The notes: generated by a model from the sequence alone, not told the origin. A stretch of DNA of 41,075 nt from Flavobacterium sp. (GCA_030591585.1 JAUVAS010000016.1:1-41075), one strand, 5' to 3'; numbered from the stretch's first letter, positions 1 through 9,254 are shown. Program-made: numbers and translations.

Positions 1-1
1 A

Positions 2-661
2 TCAATTACAATCAACGGATCTCAAAGAGAAAGCGTGGGCAAAGTAGCTACTAAAGCCTTACGTAATGCTGGTCAGGTTCCTTGCGTAGTATACGGAGGA
101 GATAAGACTATTCACTTTTCAGCAGAAGTATCGGCATTTAAAAATTTAGTTTACACTCCAGATGTACACACAGTAGTAATTGCCTTAGAAGACGGCACTA
201 ATGTAGAAGCTATTCTTCAAGATATACAATTTCACCCAGTAACAGATAATATATTACACATCGATTTTTATCAAATTTTTGATGACAAAGAAGTAGGTAT
301 GGATATTCCTGTACGTATTACTGGTAGTTCTCCAGGTGTTCGTAATGGTGGAACTTTACGTATTGTTAACCGTTCACTTCGTGTGAAAGCTTTACCTAAA
401 AACTTACCAGATTTCTTAGAAGCAGATATTTCTGAAATGAATATTGGTGACATCATGACTGTTGCAAACTTATTAGGCGAAAACTTTACTATCCTACAAG
501 ATGAAAAAAGAGTTGTTTGTCAAGTAAGAACTTCACGTGTTGCTATTGAAGATGAAGTATCTGACGAAGAAGGTGCTGAAGGAGAAGAAGGTGCTGAAGG
601 AGAAGAATCTGCTGAAGGTGCTGAAGGAGAAGCTAGTTCTGAGGCTCCAGCTAAAGAATAA
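2..661 (+). CDS. rplY: 50S ribosomal protein L25/Ctc-type, 5' end outside window
   Basis: Binds 5S rRNA in the large ribosomal subunit. The open frame runs from the window edge, reading [14 protein letters not shown] before the first possible internal start (GTG at 35). The residues before that GTG match the usual L25 N-terminus, so the true start lies just upstream and the GTG is an internal valine. The protein has an L25 domain, a TL5/CTC beta domain, and then a very acidic C-terminal tail of about 40 residues built from Gly-Ala-Glu-Gly-Glu units, as is common in the longer CTC form. Its stop is followed by a strong terminator, and pth comes next on the same strand. Confidence 0.93.
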   Translation, partial: SITINGSQRESVGKVATKALRNAGQVPCVVYGGDKTIHFSAEVSAFKNLVYTPDVHTVVIALEDGTNVEAILQDIQFHPVTDNILHIDFYQIFDDKEVGMDIPVRITGSSPGVRNGGTLRIVNRSLRVKALPKNLPDFLEADISEMNIGDIMTVANLLGENFTILQDEKRVVCQVRTSRVAIEDEVSDEEGAEGEEGAEGEESAEGAEGEASSEAPAKE

Positions 662-685
662 AAACTTCAAAAAAATTATACTTAG

Positions 686-717
686 AAAGCATTCCATTTA
701 TTTGGGATGCTTTTTTT
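686..717 (+). terminator. Rho-independent terminator after rplY
   Basis: A 10-bp stem (AAAGCATTCC paired with GGGATGCTTT, one G-T pair) with an 8-base loop is followed by a run of T. It lies 25 bases after the rplY stop. A weak -7-like TATTTTTA at 717-724 overlaps its T tract and could start the pth transcript. Confidence 0.8.
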
Positions 718-744
718 ATTTTTACGGAAGATTAAAAAAAAACT

Positions 745-1377
745 ATGTTTTCATTTTTAAGAAAACTTTTTATAAATAACGCTACCAGAAATCTAACTGA
801 AGGTGACCCTATGAAAAAATTTCTAATTGTAGGTTTAGGAAATATTGGTCCTAAATATGAAAATACACGGCATAATGTTGGGTTTAGAATTCTAGACTTT
901 TTTGCCAAAAAAGAATCGCTTACTTTTGAAAGTGCAAAACTTGGCGATGTAGCCACCTATAAATTAAAAGGAAGAACCTTTTTGTTATTAAAGCCTAGTA
1001 CCTTTATGAATCTTAGCGGGAAAGCTGTTAGGTATTGGTTAGAGAAAGAAAATATTCCATTAGAAAATCTACTGGTTTTAACAGATGATTTAAATTTACC
1101 TTTCGGCTCTTTTAGAATAAAACCAAAAGGTAGTGACGGAGGACATAACGGACTTAAAGACATTCAGCTTATCTTGAACACCGCAAAGTACAACCGATTT
1201 AGATTTGGAATTAGCGATACCTTTTCACAAGGAAGACAAGTAGATTATGTGCTTGGCGAGTGGATTGATGAGGAAGAAAAAATACTGCCAGAAAGACTTG
1301 AAAAAGCAATAGAAGCTATTAAATCGTTTGGTCTTGCCGGAATGGCAAATACCATGAATACATTTAATGGAAAATGA
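745..1377 (+). CDS. pth: peptidyl-tRNA hydrolase
   Basis: Cleaves the ester bond of peptidyl-tRNAs that drop off stalled ribosomes, recycling tRNA in the cytosol. The family signature is complete: GLGN near the start of the core, the catalytic His in NTRHNVG, FMNLSG, the Asp in TDDLNLP, and GHNGL. The core begins at MKKFLIVGLGN (ATG at 811). The frame has an earlier ATG at 745 that adds 22 basic and hydrophobic residues. Such short extensions occur in flavobacterial Pth, so I kept 745, but 811 is a real alternative. The stop overlaps the ribF start in an ATGA, which suggests coupled translation. Confidence 0.93.
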   Translation: MFSFLRKLFINNATRNLTEGDPMKKFLIVGLGNIGPKYENTRHNVGFRILDFFAKKESLTFESAKLGDVATYKLKGRTFLLLKPSTFMNLSGKAVRYWLEKENIPLENLLVLTDDLNLPFGSFRIKPKGSDGGHNGLKDIQLILNTAKYNRFRFGISDTFSQGRQVDYVLGEWIDEEEKILPERLEKAIEAIKSFGLAGMANTMNTFNGK

Positions 1378-2324
1378 CAGTGCACCCATCCATATCTTCC
1401 TATAACACCAAAAAACAATCCGTTGTAACCATTGGCACTTTTGATGGTGTCCATATTGGCCATAAAGCAATATTAAATCGTTTAATAAAAACTGCAAAAA
1501 AAGAGAATTTAGAATCTGTAGTACTTACTTTTTTTCCACATCCTAGAATGGTATTACAAAAAGATGCGGAGATTAAATTGATTAATACTATTGCCGAACG
1601 GAAAGAATTATTGGATAAAACAGGATTAGATCATTTAATAATTCATCCGTTTACAAAAGATTTTTCCAGATTAACTGCTCTTGAATTTGTACGTGATATT
1701 TTAGTAAAACAATTACAACTAAAAAAAATAATTATAGGGTATGATCATCGCTTCGGAAGAAATAGAAACGCAACTATCGAGGAGTTAAAAGAATTTGGAA
1801 AAACCTACGATTTTGAAGTAATTGAAATTAACGCACAACAATTAGAGGAAGTTTCAGTAAGTTCAACCAAAATAAGAAAAGCACTTGAAGAAGGAAATAT
1901 AGAAACCGCCAACAACTATTTAGGCTATTCTTTTATGTTGTCTGGAGTTATAGTGGAAGGTAGAGGAATAGGAAAAACTTTAGCGTTCCCAACTGCAAAT
2001 TTAAAAGTTGCTGAAGAATATAAAATCATTCCTAAACAAGGTGTTTATCTAGTGCAATCTACTATTTCAGGCTCACCTACCAGCCAGCCAGAAAAAGAAA
2101 TTTTCGGATTAACAAACATTGGCAACAATCCCACAGTTGGAGGAACTCATCAAACAATTGAAACTTATTTTCTAGACTTTTCAGAAGATGTATACCATAA
2201 AAACCTTCGCCTAAAATTCGTTACAAGAATTAGAGACGAAAAAGTTTTTAAATCTGTTGAGGAGCTAAAAGAAGCCATTAAAAAAGATGAACTGTTTGCA
2301 AGAAACTTTATAAAAAACTTGTAA
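1374..2324 (+). CDS. ribF: bifunctional riboflavin kinase/FAD synthetase
   Basis: Makes FMN from riboflavin and then FAD from FMN. The N-terminal half is the FMN adenylyltransferase domain, with TIGTFDGVHIGH (nucleotide-binding HIGH-type motif), FFPHPR, YDHRFGRNR and SSTKIR. The C-terminal half, from about residue 183, is the riboflavin kinase domain, with GRGIGKTLAFPTANL and NIGNNPTVGG. At 316 residues the length is normal for the family. It overlaps pth by four bases, so the pair is very likely cotranscribed. Confidence 0.95.
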   Translation: MTVHPSISSYNTKKQSVVTIGTFDGVHIGHKAILNRLIKTAKKENLESVVLTFFPHPRMVLQKDAEIKLINTIAERKELLDKTGLDHLIIHPFTKDFSRLTALEFVRDILVKQLQLKKIIIGYDHRFGRNRNATIEELKEFGKTYDFEVIEINAQQLEEVSVSSTKIRKALEEGNIETANNYLGYSFMLSGVIVEGRGIGKTLAFPTANLKVAEEYKIIPKQGVYLVQSTISGSPTSQPEKEIFGLTNIGNNPTVGGTHQTIETYFLDFSEDVYHKNLRLKFVTRIRDEKVFKSVEELKEAIKKDELFARNFIKNL

Positions 2325-2353
2325 GATTTTCTCACAAATCCATCAATTGTTTG

Positions 2354-2380
2354 CTTTTGCGGCTCTGCGCCTTTGCGAGA
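2354..2380. repeat. short dispersed TTTGCG-type repeat
   Basis: The stretch CGGCTCTGCGCCTTTGCGAG, with repeated TTTGCG/CTGCGC units, resembles a short repeat I associate with gene ends in many Bacteroidota genomes. It lies between ribF and the converging Fic gene. The link to a genome-wide family is from memory. Confidence 0.45.
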
Positions 2381-2386
2381 ACAATA

Positions 2387-3346
2387 TTATAACTTCCGTT
2401 TTTTCTTTCTATTTTTAATGTAATTATTAATTGCTTCTTCAGAGGTTAACCAATTTCTACCCTCCTTATAAGCATCTATTTTACCCTGCCTAGCTAATAA
2501 ACTAATGTATTCCATACCGTAGGGTAAATTGGCTTCTTCTACTAAATTAGAAATCTCTTGATAGTTAGAATTACTATCTGGCAACGCATTCAAATAAATA
2601 GTTAACGTACGCTCAACCGCTTGAGACATTAACAACATTAATTTCTCATAATTTCCTTTATTAGCACTATTTAAAGCAGTATAATATTTCTTGCGATCAT
2701 TTTTTAAAATAATGGCAGGTGTAAATCCTACTTTTAAAAGTAGCAAATTCATGACTAACCTAACGGTTCTTCCATTGCCATCAAAAAAGGGATGAATCCA
2801 AACAAATTTATGGTGAAAAACTGTTGCCAACTCTATATCATTAAGTTTTAAAGGGTTTTTAATTACAAAATTGATAAGCTCATCTAAAAGTCCCGAAACC
2901 TTTTGTGCATTGGGCGGAACAAAATTAGCTCCAGAAATACGAACTCCAGAGTTTCGCAATCTTCCTGCATAGTCATCTTCTATACTATTGAGAATTAGAG
3001 AATGGACAGACAGAATATCGCTACTATTTAATTTATACTTGCTATTACTAAGTTTGTATAAATAGTTTAGGGCTTTTTCATGGTTTTTTGCTTCAAAATG
3101 TTCGCGTAAAGATTTTCCTTTAATGGTAATACCATCTTGTAAAACCATTTGTGTTTCTCGCAAACTTAGAGTGTTCCCTTCAATACTGTTTGAATTGTAA
3201 ATCCACTCAATTGCAATCGCTTCTCTTATTTTCTGAATCGCAATTGAAGGCATAGGGCGACTGTTATTTAATAGATTCCTTTTTGTCTGAAGCCTATCAA
3301 AAAACGGTTGTAATGTATCTCTATATCCTAAATCAATTTTAAACAT
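2387..3346 (-). CDS. Fic family protein (AMP-transferase type)
   Basis: Fic-domain enzymes usually transfer AMP from ATP to a hydroxyl group of a target protein. The core motif HPFFDGNGRTVR is intact, including the catalytic His and the GNGR anion loop. An N-terminal inhibitory helix motif, SNSIEGN, marks it as a self-inhibited class II Fic protein. The last 50 or so residues look like a small DNA-binding or winged-helix tail with a very basic end. I chose the ATG at 3346 because an earlier ATG at 3361 lies upstream of a perfect -7 element (3351-3358) that would place transcription start at about 3344-3346. The target is unknown. It is a lone gene between repeats and runs opposite to its neighbours. 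Confidence 0.9.
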   Translation of the reverse strand: MFKIDLGYRDTLQPFFDRLQTKRNLLNNSRPMPSIAIQKIREAIAIEWIYNSNSIEGNTLSLRETQMVLQDGITIKGKSLREHFEAKNHEKALNYLYKLSNSKYKLNSSDILSVHSLILNSIEDDYAGRLRNSGVRISGANFVPPNAQKVSGLLDELINFVIKNPLKLNDIELATVFHHKFVWIHPFFDGNGRTVRLVMNLLLLKVGFTPAIILKNDRKKYYTALNSANKGNYEKLMLLMSQAVERTLTIYLNALPDSNSNYQEISNLVEEANLPYGMEYISLLARQGKIDAYKEGRNWLTSEEAINNYIKNRKKKRKL

Positions 3347-3350
3347 TTTA

Positions 3351-3358
3351 CAAATATA
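3351..3358 (-). promoter_or_regulatory. -7 element of the fic promoter
   Basis: Read on the minus strand this is TATATTTG, a perfect match to flavobacterial TAnnTTTG. It lies five bases before the chosen ATG, implying a leaderless or near-leaderless mRNA. No clear -33 TTG is seen at the usual spacing. Confidence 0.55.
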
Positions 3359-3440
3359 CAAATTATCGGTTAAATATAAAAATCAACCTATCCGATATTA
3401 AAGAATTGTAAATATTCTCTATTTTTCTGAATTCCTTTTG

Positions 3441-3519
3441 TCATTCTAGGCTTGACCTAGAATCTATTATAATGTTATATTCTTTGTTACTGTAGATCCT
3501 GAGTCAAGCTCAGGATGAC
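3441..3519. repeat. inverted pair of palindromic repeats (REP doublet)
   Basis: Two related palindromes lie in opposite orientation. At 3441-3465, ATTCTAGG and CCTAGAAT flank CTTGA. At 3494-3519, ATCCTGAG and CTCAGGAT flank TCAAG. Each can form a hairpin, and the pair can fold into a larger one, as in REPIN elements. Close relatives lie at 32908-32933 and 34571-34595. The rest of the 3359-3600 gap shows no gene. Confidence 0.75.
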
Positions 3520-3600
3520 AAAGTGTTTCCATTAATTATCGCAATAAAAATAATGATTGTAAATCTTCAGAAGGTTTAAATAATTCTTAGCTTTAGTCCC

Positions 3601-4941
3601 ATGAAAAATTTCCTCTTCAAACAAATAGACAACACAGGACTAGTTCTTTTTAGAATGATATTTGGCTTGTTAATTTCTATTGAAGCCTTTGGCGCTATTG
3701 CTACAGGCTGGGTTCGACGCGTCATGGTAGCACCCGATTTTACTTTCAATTTTATAGGGTTCGATTTTTTACAAGGAATGGTGGGTAGCGGAATGTACTT
3801 CTATTTTGTAGTAATGGGCATTTTCGGCCTTATGGTAATGCTCGGTTATAAATATAGATACGCCATGTTTTTCTATGCCTTAATGTGGTCCGGAGTTTAT
3901 TTCTTGCAAAAAACATCGTATAATAATCACTATTATTTAATGATGTTACTCTGCTGGATCATGGCATTTTTACCAGCAAACAAAGATCTATCGTTAGATG
4001 CAAGATTCAATCCATCATTCAAATCTATAAAAATGTCACAATGGGCACGGTGGGTAATTATACTACAAGTTGGGATTGTTTTCATCTATGGATCAGTGGC
4101 TAAATGGTATCCAGATTGGTTTGACGGCACCGCACCAGGATTATTTATGAAATCCAAAAAACAGTATTGGCTTATTGGTGAATTACTACAAGAACAATGG
4201 ATTCATTATATCATCGCATACTTCGGAATTTTCTTCGATTTACTAATCATTCCAATGTTACTTTAGAAACGAACTAGGCTTTTAGGGTTCTACCTTTCTC
4301 TATTTTTTCATTTATTTAATTCTATCGTTTTTCAAGTAGGAATCTTTCCTTATATGTCCATTGCGTTTGCATTGTTTTTCTTTTCTTCGGAAACACTTCA
4401 GAAACGATTCCTAAAAAACAGAAACAGAAAACTGTACACTAAAGATGAAATTATCACCCCAAAACACAGTAATATACTAATCGGTATATTTTTAATATAT
4501 TTCTTATTTCAACTTGGCTTACCGCTTCGGCATTGGGTAATAAAAGATGATGTGCTTTGGACCGAAGAAGGACACCGTTTAAGTTGGAGAATGATGCTCA
4601 GAACTAAAAGCGGAACCTTAACAGTACGCATAGAAGACAAAGCTACTGGAGAAAAAAAGACATACGATTACAGAAAATTACTGTCTAAAAAACAAAAAAG
4701 AGTAGTCAAAACAAAACCCGATTTACTCTGGCAATTAGCACAAAAGATAAAAGATGTTGAAAAAGAAAACGGAAAAGATGTTGCCGTGTATATAGATGCA
4801 AAAGTAAGTGTTAATGGTGGCCCCTACTTCCCTTTTACAAATCCAGATATAGATATTGCTTCCCAAGAATGGGATCCTTTTTTTCACACAACATGGCTAC
4901 TGCCTTCACCAGAAGATTATCATAAAAAGACTAAAGATTGA
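3601..4941 (+). pseudogene. HTTM-domain membrane protein interrupted by one TAG codon
   Basis: A multi-pass membrane protein of the HTTM family (related to the N-terminal part of vitamin K-dependent gamma-carboxylases). The frame is open for 221 codons, meets TAG at 4264-4266, and continues in the same frame to 4941, giving 446 sense codons. The readthrough, IPMLL-stop-KRTRLLGFYLSLFFHLFNS, carries the family's conserved membrane segment straight on. In relatives I recall a tryptophan at the stop position, so the likely change is TGG to TAG. No other damage is visible, so the lesion is recent or is a sequencing error. The ATG at 4354 could only give a C-terminal fragment. The C-terminal 140 residues are a soluble domain. 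Confidence 0.82.
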
Positions 4942-4995
4942 AGGGTGTGTAAACGCAATGATTTCCTTAACTTCGCATCCTTAAAGTAAAGGATT

Positions 4996-6267
4996 ATGTT
5001 ACAAGTAAACGAAATACGCGAAAACAAAGAAAAGTACATTCAAGCACTTACCAAAAGAGGCTTTGATGCTGTTTCAATATTTGATGCTGTTTTAGAAACA
5101 GATGAGCTTCGTAAAGCTACCCAATCAAAATTGGATGAAACTTTAGCGCAATCCAACACTTTTTCAAAAGAAATCGGCATTCTATTTAAAAATGGGGAAA
5201 CTCAAAAAGCTACCATTTTAAAAGAAAAAACTACCCAGTTAAAAGAGGCATCAAAAAAGCTTTCAGAAGAATTAAATACGGCTGTCAAAAAATTACAACA
5301 GTTATTATATACCATTCCTAATATCCCAAACGAATTGGTTCCCGCAGGAAACGATGAAAATGATAATGAAGAAATTTTTAGCGAAGGTGAAATTCCAACA
5401 CTACATGACGGTGCAGTTCCTCACTGGGAATTAGCAAAAAAATATGACATCATAGATTTCGAATTAGGTGTAAAAATAACAGGTGCAGGATTTCCTGTCT
5501 ACAAAGGAAAGGGGGCTCGCCTACAACGTGCATTAATCGCTTACTTTTTAGATAAAAACACAGCCGCTGGCTATACAGAATACCAAATGCCGCTAATGGT
5601 AAACGAAGCCTCCGGTTTTGGAACAGGACAGTTACCAGACAAAGAGGGACAAATGTATCATGATGCTACAGACGACCTTTATCTTATCCCAACAGCAGAA
5701 GTTCCTGTCACTAATATGTTTCGAGGTGATTTAAGATCGGAATCTGAATTACCCATTTTGTGTACGGCTTACACACCTTGCTTTAGAAGAGAAGCCGGTA
5801 GTTATGGAGCACACGTTCGTGGATTAAATAGACTCCATCAATTTGATAAAGTTGAAATAGTTAGAATAGAGCACCCTAACAATTCTTATAAGGCTTTAGA
5901 CGGAATGGTGGAACATGTAAAAGATATTTTAAAAGAATTAAAATTACCTTATCGCATACTTAGGTTATGTGGAGGTGATTTAGGATTCACGTCTGCCTTA
6001 ACTTATGATTTTGAAGTGTTTTCAACAGCACAAGATCGCTGGTTAGAAATTTCTTCGGTTTCGAATTTTGAAACTTTTCAAGCCAATAGATTAAAGTTGC
6101 GTTATAAAGATGAAAACAAGAAGAACAAATTGGTCCATACTTTAAACGGAAGCTCTCTAGCACTACCAAGAGTATTAGCAGGTATTTTAGAAAATTACCA
6201 AACCCCAGAAGGCGTTAAAATACCAGAAGTGTTAGTCCCTTATTGTGGTTTTGAGATGATTGACTAA
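4996..6267 (+). CDS. serS: serine--tRNA ligase
   Basis: Charges tRNA-Ser with serine. Residues 1-110 form the long helical coiled-coil arm that holds the tRNA's variable arm. The class II catalytic core follows, with TAEVPVTN, the motif 2 region CFRREAGSYG and motif 3 near LNGSSLALPRVLAGILEN. At 423 residues the length is normal. The ATG at 4996 starts the standard MLQVNEIRENKE N-terminus. A TAACTTCG at 4968-4975 could be a weak -7 element. One base separates its stop from the following sulfurtransferase gene. Confidence 0.96.
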   Translation: MLQVNEIRENKEKYIQALTKRGFDAVSIFDAVLETDELRKATQSKLDETLAQSNTFSKEIGILFKNGETQKATILKEKTTQLKEASKKLSEELNTAVKKLQQLLYTIPNIPNELVPAGNDENDNEEIFSEGEIPTLHDGAVPHWELAKKYDIIDFELGVKITGAGFPVYKGKGARLQRALIAYFLDKNTAAGYTEYQMPLMVNEASGFGTGQLPDKEGQMYHDATDDLYLIPTAEVPVTNMFRGDLRSESELPILCTAYTPCFRREAGSYGAHVRGLNRLHQFDKVEIVRIEHPNNSYKALDGMVEHVKDILKELKLPYRILRLCGGDLGFTSALTYDFEVFSTAQDRWLEISSVSNFETFQANRLKLRYKDENKKNKLVHTLNGSSLALPRVLAGILENYQTPEGVKIPEVLVPYCGFEMID

Positions 6268-6268
6268 T

Positions 6269-7096
6269 ATGAATGCTATCGTTTCTGTTACTTGGCTTTC
6301 CGAAAATTTTAATGATCAAAATCTTGTAATTTTAGATACAAGCCCAGAAAGTAATGTATCTAATTTAATAGTTGAATTTCCAAATATTCAAATTAAAGGG
6401 GCTCTTTTTTTCGACTTTAAAAACGTAATTGCAGACAAGGAGAGTGATTTGCCAAATATGCTTCCTTCACCTGAAGTTTTTGAGCAAGAATGCAGAAAAT
6501 TAGGCATCAACTCTAACAGCCAAATCGTGGTATATGATAATCTTGGAATTTATGCAAGTCCAAGAGTCTGGTGGATGTTTAAAAGTATGGGACACCATAA
6601 CATTGCTGTACTTGACGGAGGCCTTTCTGAGTGGAAAAAAAATAATTATAGTTGCGAACCTAGAAAACAACCCAAAGTAAATCTTGGAAACTTTAAAGCA
6701 AATTTTAAACAAGAATTGGTTAGGAATGCTTCACAAATATTAGAAAATATCTCCAAAAACAATGAAGTTGTTATAGATGCACGGTCTAAAGAACGGTTTG
6801 AAGGAACAAAACCAGAAACAAGAGAAAATTTAAAAAGTGGTCATATTCCAAACTCGTTAAACCTCCCTTTTTTAGAAGTTTTGAAAGACGGAAAATTTAT
6901 TTCGAAAGAAGAATTGCTCCCACTATTCAATAAAATAAACCCTAATAAATCTTCCATGATTTTTACTTGTGGTTCTGGAATTACAGCCTGTATCCTTCAA
7001 CTTGCTGCTAAAAAAATTGGATATAATGACGCTTCTATATACGATGGTTCGTGGACAGAATGGGAACAACTGAAAGGGTTTCCTATAGAAAAATAA
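6269..7096 (+). CDS. sulfurtransferase, two rhodanese domains (3-mercaptopyruvate/thiosulfate type)
   Basis: Moves sulfur from mercaptopyruvate or thiosulfate to an acceptor. There are two rhodanese domains. The N-terminal one is catalytically silent (DNLGIYASPRVWW region). The C-terminal one carries the active cysteine in CGSGITAC near residue 235, a loop closer to mercaptopyruvate sulfurtransferases (CGSGVTAC) than to thiosulfate sulfurtransferases (CRKGVTAC). I chose the ATG at 6269, one base after the serS stop, over an overlapping TTG at 6260. Probably translated with serS. Confidence 0.88.
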   Translation: MNAIVSVTWLSENFNDQNLVILDTSPESNVSNLIVEFPNIQIKGALFFDFKNVIADKESDLPNMLPSPEVFEQECRKLGINSNSQIVVYDNLGIYASPRVWWMFKSMGHHNIAVLDGGLSEWKKNNYSCEPRKQPKVNLGNFKANFKQELVRNASQILENISKNNEVVIDARSKERFEGTKPETRENLKSGHIPNSLNLPFLEVLKDGKFISKEELLPLFNKINPNKSSMIFTCGSGITACILQLAAKKIGYNDASIYDGSWTEWEQLKGFPIEK

Positions 7097-7132
7097 CCTT
7101 TTTTTTGACCTTTATTTCAGAAAGCAATTCCC

Positions 7133-7140
7133 TATCTTTA
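7133..7140 (+). promoter_or_regulatory. -7-like element upstream of the TPR gene
   Basis: TATCTTTA matches TAnnTTTG at seven of eight positions and lies four bases before the ATG at 7145. It would give a transcript with almost no leader. No well-spaced -33 TTG is visible. Confidence 0.4.
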
Positions 7141-7144
7141 ACCC

Positions 7145-8926
7145 ATGCACAAACTCATTTTTATCTTATTCCTGCTTACCATAACAGTCGTTAATGGTCA
7201 AAGGGATTTATTGGCAAAAAACTACTTTGACCAAGGAGAATATGAAAAAGCGCTAGCTCTTTACACAAAACTATACGAAAAAACAAAACGCTTCGATTAT
7301 TTTAAGGCAATGATCGCCACACACCAGCAATTAGAAGAGTATCAAGAAGCTGAAAAATTATTAGGAAAAAAACTCATATCACAAAAGGTCAGTCCACAAT
7401 TATATGTAGAGTTGGGCTATAATTATTCTCTTCAAAAAAAAGATTCTTTAGCTAGAATAAATTATACTAAAGCGATGGGATATATTGAAACCAATCCTAT
7501 GTATGCATTTAGCATAGGGGAAACTTTTGAAAAATATAGTTTGTTGGAACAAGCCGTTGCTACATACGAGTTGTCAATGGAAATTAATCCCGACAGAGAT
7601 TTTAATTATCAATTAGCAAGTCTTTACGGGGAGCAAGGTAAGCTAGAAAAAATGTTTACTAGCTACCTAGATTTAATGAAAAAAAATCTAGCTTATAGAA
7701 GCATCGCCGAACGCAATTTTAGCTTATATGTTACCGAAGACCCTCTTAATGAAGCTAATATTTTATTAAAAAAAGCAGTACTCCAAAAGCTTCAAGAAAG
7801 TCCAAATGTATTGTATAACGAATTACTGAGTTGGTTGTTTATTCAGCAAAAGGATTATAAAAAAGCATTTGCTCAAGAAAAGGCAATTTACAGACGTATG
7901 GGAGATGGTGATCTGAGCGGCCTTATTGACCTTGCCTTTATAACAATAACTGATAAAAATTATGAAAATGCAACAGATATTGTTACTTATTTAATTGAAA
8001 ATGCAACCACTCCTCAAGCCAAAATTGAAGGCTTTCAACACTTGCTAAAAATTGAGTTAGAAACGGCTGAAAAAAAGAATTACTCAAAAATTGAAAAACA
8101 CTATGAGAACTTGTTAGATGAATTTGGGCGAGGTAAGGAAACATATAAACTTCAGATAGATTACAATTATTTTTTAGCATTTCAATTTAATAAAAAAGAG
8201 AATGCCATATCAAACCTAAAAACCCTTTCTAAAGAGCCCCTTTCAGTTTATCAAGAAGCTAGAGTAAAAATGCAACTGGCAGATATTTTAGTGTACGATG
8301 AAAAATTTAACCAAGCCCTCATCTATTATTCTCAAATTCAGAAAAAAGTAACAGGAGATTTATTGGCACAGGAAGCTCGTTTTAAAGTTGCACAAACTAG
8401 TTACTATAAAGGTGATTTTGAGTGGGCACAAGTGCAGTTAGATGTGCTAAAAAAATCAGCTTCGCAATTAATTGCAAACGATGCGATGCAATTAAGTTTG
8501 GTAATTAGAGACAATACTCTAGAAGATTCTACCCAGACTGCCTTAAAACTATATGCGAGAGCAGATTTGTTGACACTTCAGAAAAAAGAAACAGAAGCAA
8601 TAACTATTTTGCAAGATATTCTCGAAAACCATAAAGGAGAAAAAATTGAAGATGAAACTTTATTAAAAATGGGTGAGTTGTATGAGGTAAAAGGTGAGTT
8701 TAAAAAGGCCGAAACTGCCTATTTAAAGTTAATTCAATTTTATAATGAAGATATCTTGGCAGATGACGCACATTATCATTTAGCAAAATTATACGAAACA
8801 AAACTAGACCAACCCGAAAAAGCAAAACAATACTACGAACAAATTATTTTTAATTTTGCGGATAGTATTTACTTTGTAGAAGCGCGTAAAAAATATAGAA
8901 TCCTCCGGGGAGATGAAATAGAATAA
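7145..8926 (+). CDS. exported tetratricopeptide-repeat protein
   Basis: A 593-residue protein with a cleavable signal peptide (hydrophobic stretch LIFILFLLTITVV, likely cleavage after VNG). The rest is almost wholly TPR helical hairpins. Clear repeats include YFDQGEYEKALALYTKLYEK at residues 27-46, and two near the C-terminus with KGEFKKAETAYLKLIQFY and PEKAKQYYEQIIFNF. It should sit in the periplasm or on the membrane as a scaffold; no catalytic motif is seen. Two bases separate it from the DUF4286 gene, and this placement upstream of rsmA is familiar in Flavobacteriaceae. The partner is unknown. Confidence 0.88.
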   Translation: MHKLIFILFLLTITVVNGQRDLLAKNYFDQGEYEKALALYTKLYEKTKRFDYFKAMIATHQQLEEYQEAEKLLGKKLISQKVSPQLYVELGYNYSLQKKDSLARINYTKAMGYIETNPMYAFSIGETFEKYSLLEQAVATYELSMEINPDRDFNYQLASLYGEQGKLEKMFTSYLDLMKKNLAYRSIAERNFSLYVTEDPLNEANILLKKAVLQKLQESPNVLYNELLSWLFIQQKDYKKAFAQEKAIYRRMGDGDLSGLIDLAFITITDKNYENATDIVTYLIENATTPQAKIEGFQHLLKIELETAEKKNYSKIEKHYENLLDEFGRGKETYKLQIDYNYFLAFQFNKKENAISNLKTLSKEPLSVYQEARVKMQLADILVYDEKFNQALIYYSQIQKKVTGDLLAQEARFKVAQTSYYKGDFEWAQVQLDVLKKSASQLIANDAMQLSLVIRDNTLEDSTQTALKLYARADLLTLQKKETEAITILQDILENHKGEKIEDETLLKMGELYEVKGEFKKAETAYLKLIQFYNEDILADDAHYHLAKLYETKLDQPEKAKQYYEQIIFNFADSIYFVEARKKYRILRGDEIE

Positions 8927-8928
8927 TT

Positions 8929-9252
8929 ATGATTATATATAATGTAACAGTAAATATAGATGAAAGCATCCACGATGAATGGTTGTGTTGGATTAAAAAT
9001 CATATTCCAGTAGTGTTAGCAACTGGAAGGTTTTCTGAAGCAAAACTCACCAAAGTATTGGTGGAAGAAGAAATGGGGGGTGTCACTTATTCTATACAGT
9101 ACCGCGCAAAATCTCGTGAAGATTTAAATAATTATTACAAATTTAATGATGATAAATTAAAAAGTGATGGGCTGCTAAAATTTGGAGATAAAATGCTTGC
9201 CTTTAGAACGGAATTGGAAATAGTAGATGAGTTTACAGTTACAAAAAACTAA
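8929..9252 (+). CDS. DUF4286 family protein
   Basis: A 107-residue cytosolic protein that opens [22 protein letters not shown], the hallmark of DUF4286, and ends in [18 protein letters not shown]. The fold resembles small alpha-beta ferredoxin-like proteins. The function is unknown. It sits two bases after the TPR gene and two bases before rsmA, so the three are almost certainly one transcript; a link to ribosome maturation is only guilt by association. Confidence 0.88.
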   Translation: MIIYNVTVNIDESIHDEWLCWIKNHIPVVLATGRFSEAKLTKVLVEEEMGGVTYSIQYRAKSREDLNNYYKFNDDKLKSDGLLKFGDKMLAFRTELEIVDEFTVTKN

Positions 9253-9254
9253 TT

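Noticed and set aside
571-658. The Gly-Glu-Ala repeats at the end of rplY as a CRISPR or tandem DNA element
   Set aside because: They are codon-level repeats of an acidic protein tail typical of CTC-type L25 proteins.
537-779. An 80-codon Lys/Leu-rich frame across the end of rplY
   Set aside because: It is the shifted reading of the acidic repeat tail of L25 and runs through the terminator.
1225-1497. A minus-strand ORF across the pth-ribF junction
   Set aside because: Antisense to two well-conserved genes, with no promoter motif or recognisable protein.
4264-4266. The in-frame TAG in the HTTM gene as a recoded (for example pyrrolysine) codon
   Set aside because: The expected residue is an ordinary tryptophan one base away, the phylum is not known for pyrrolysine, and nothing in the window suggests recoding.
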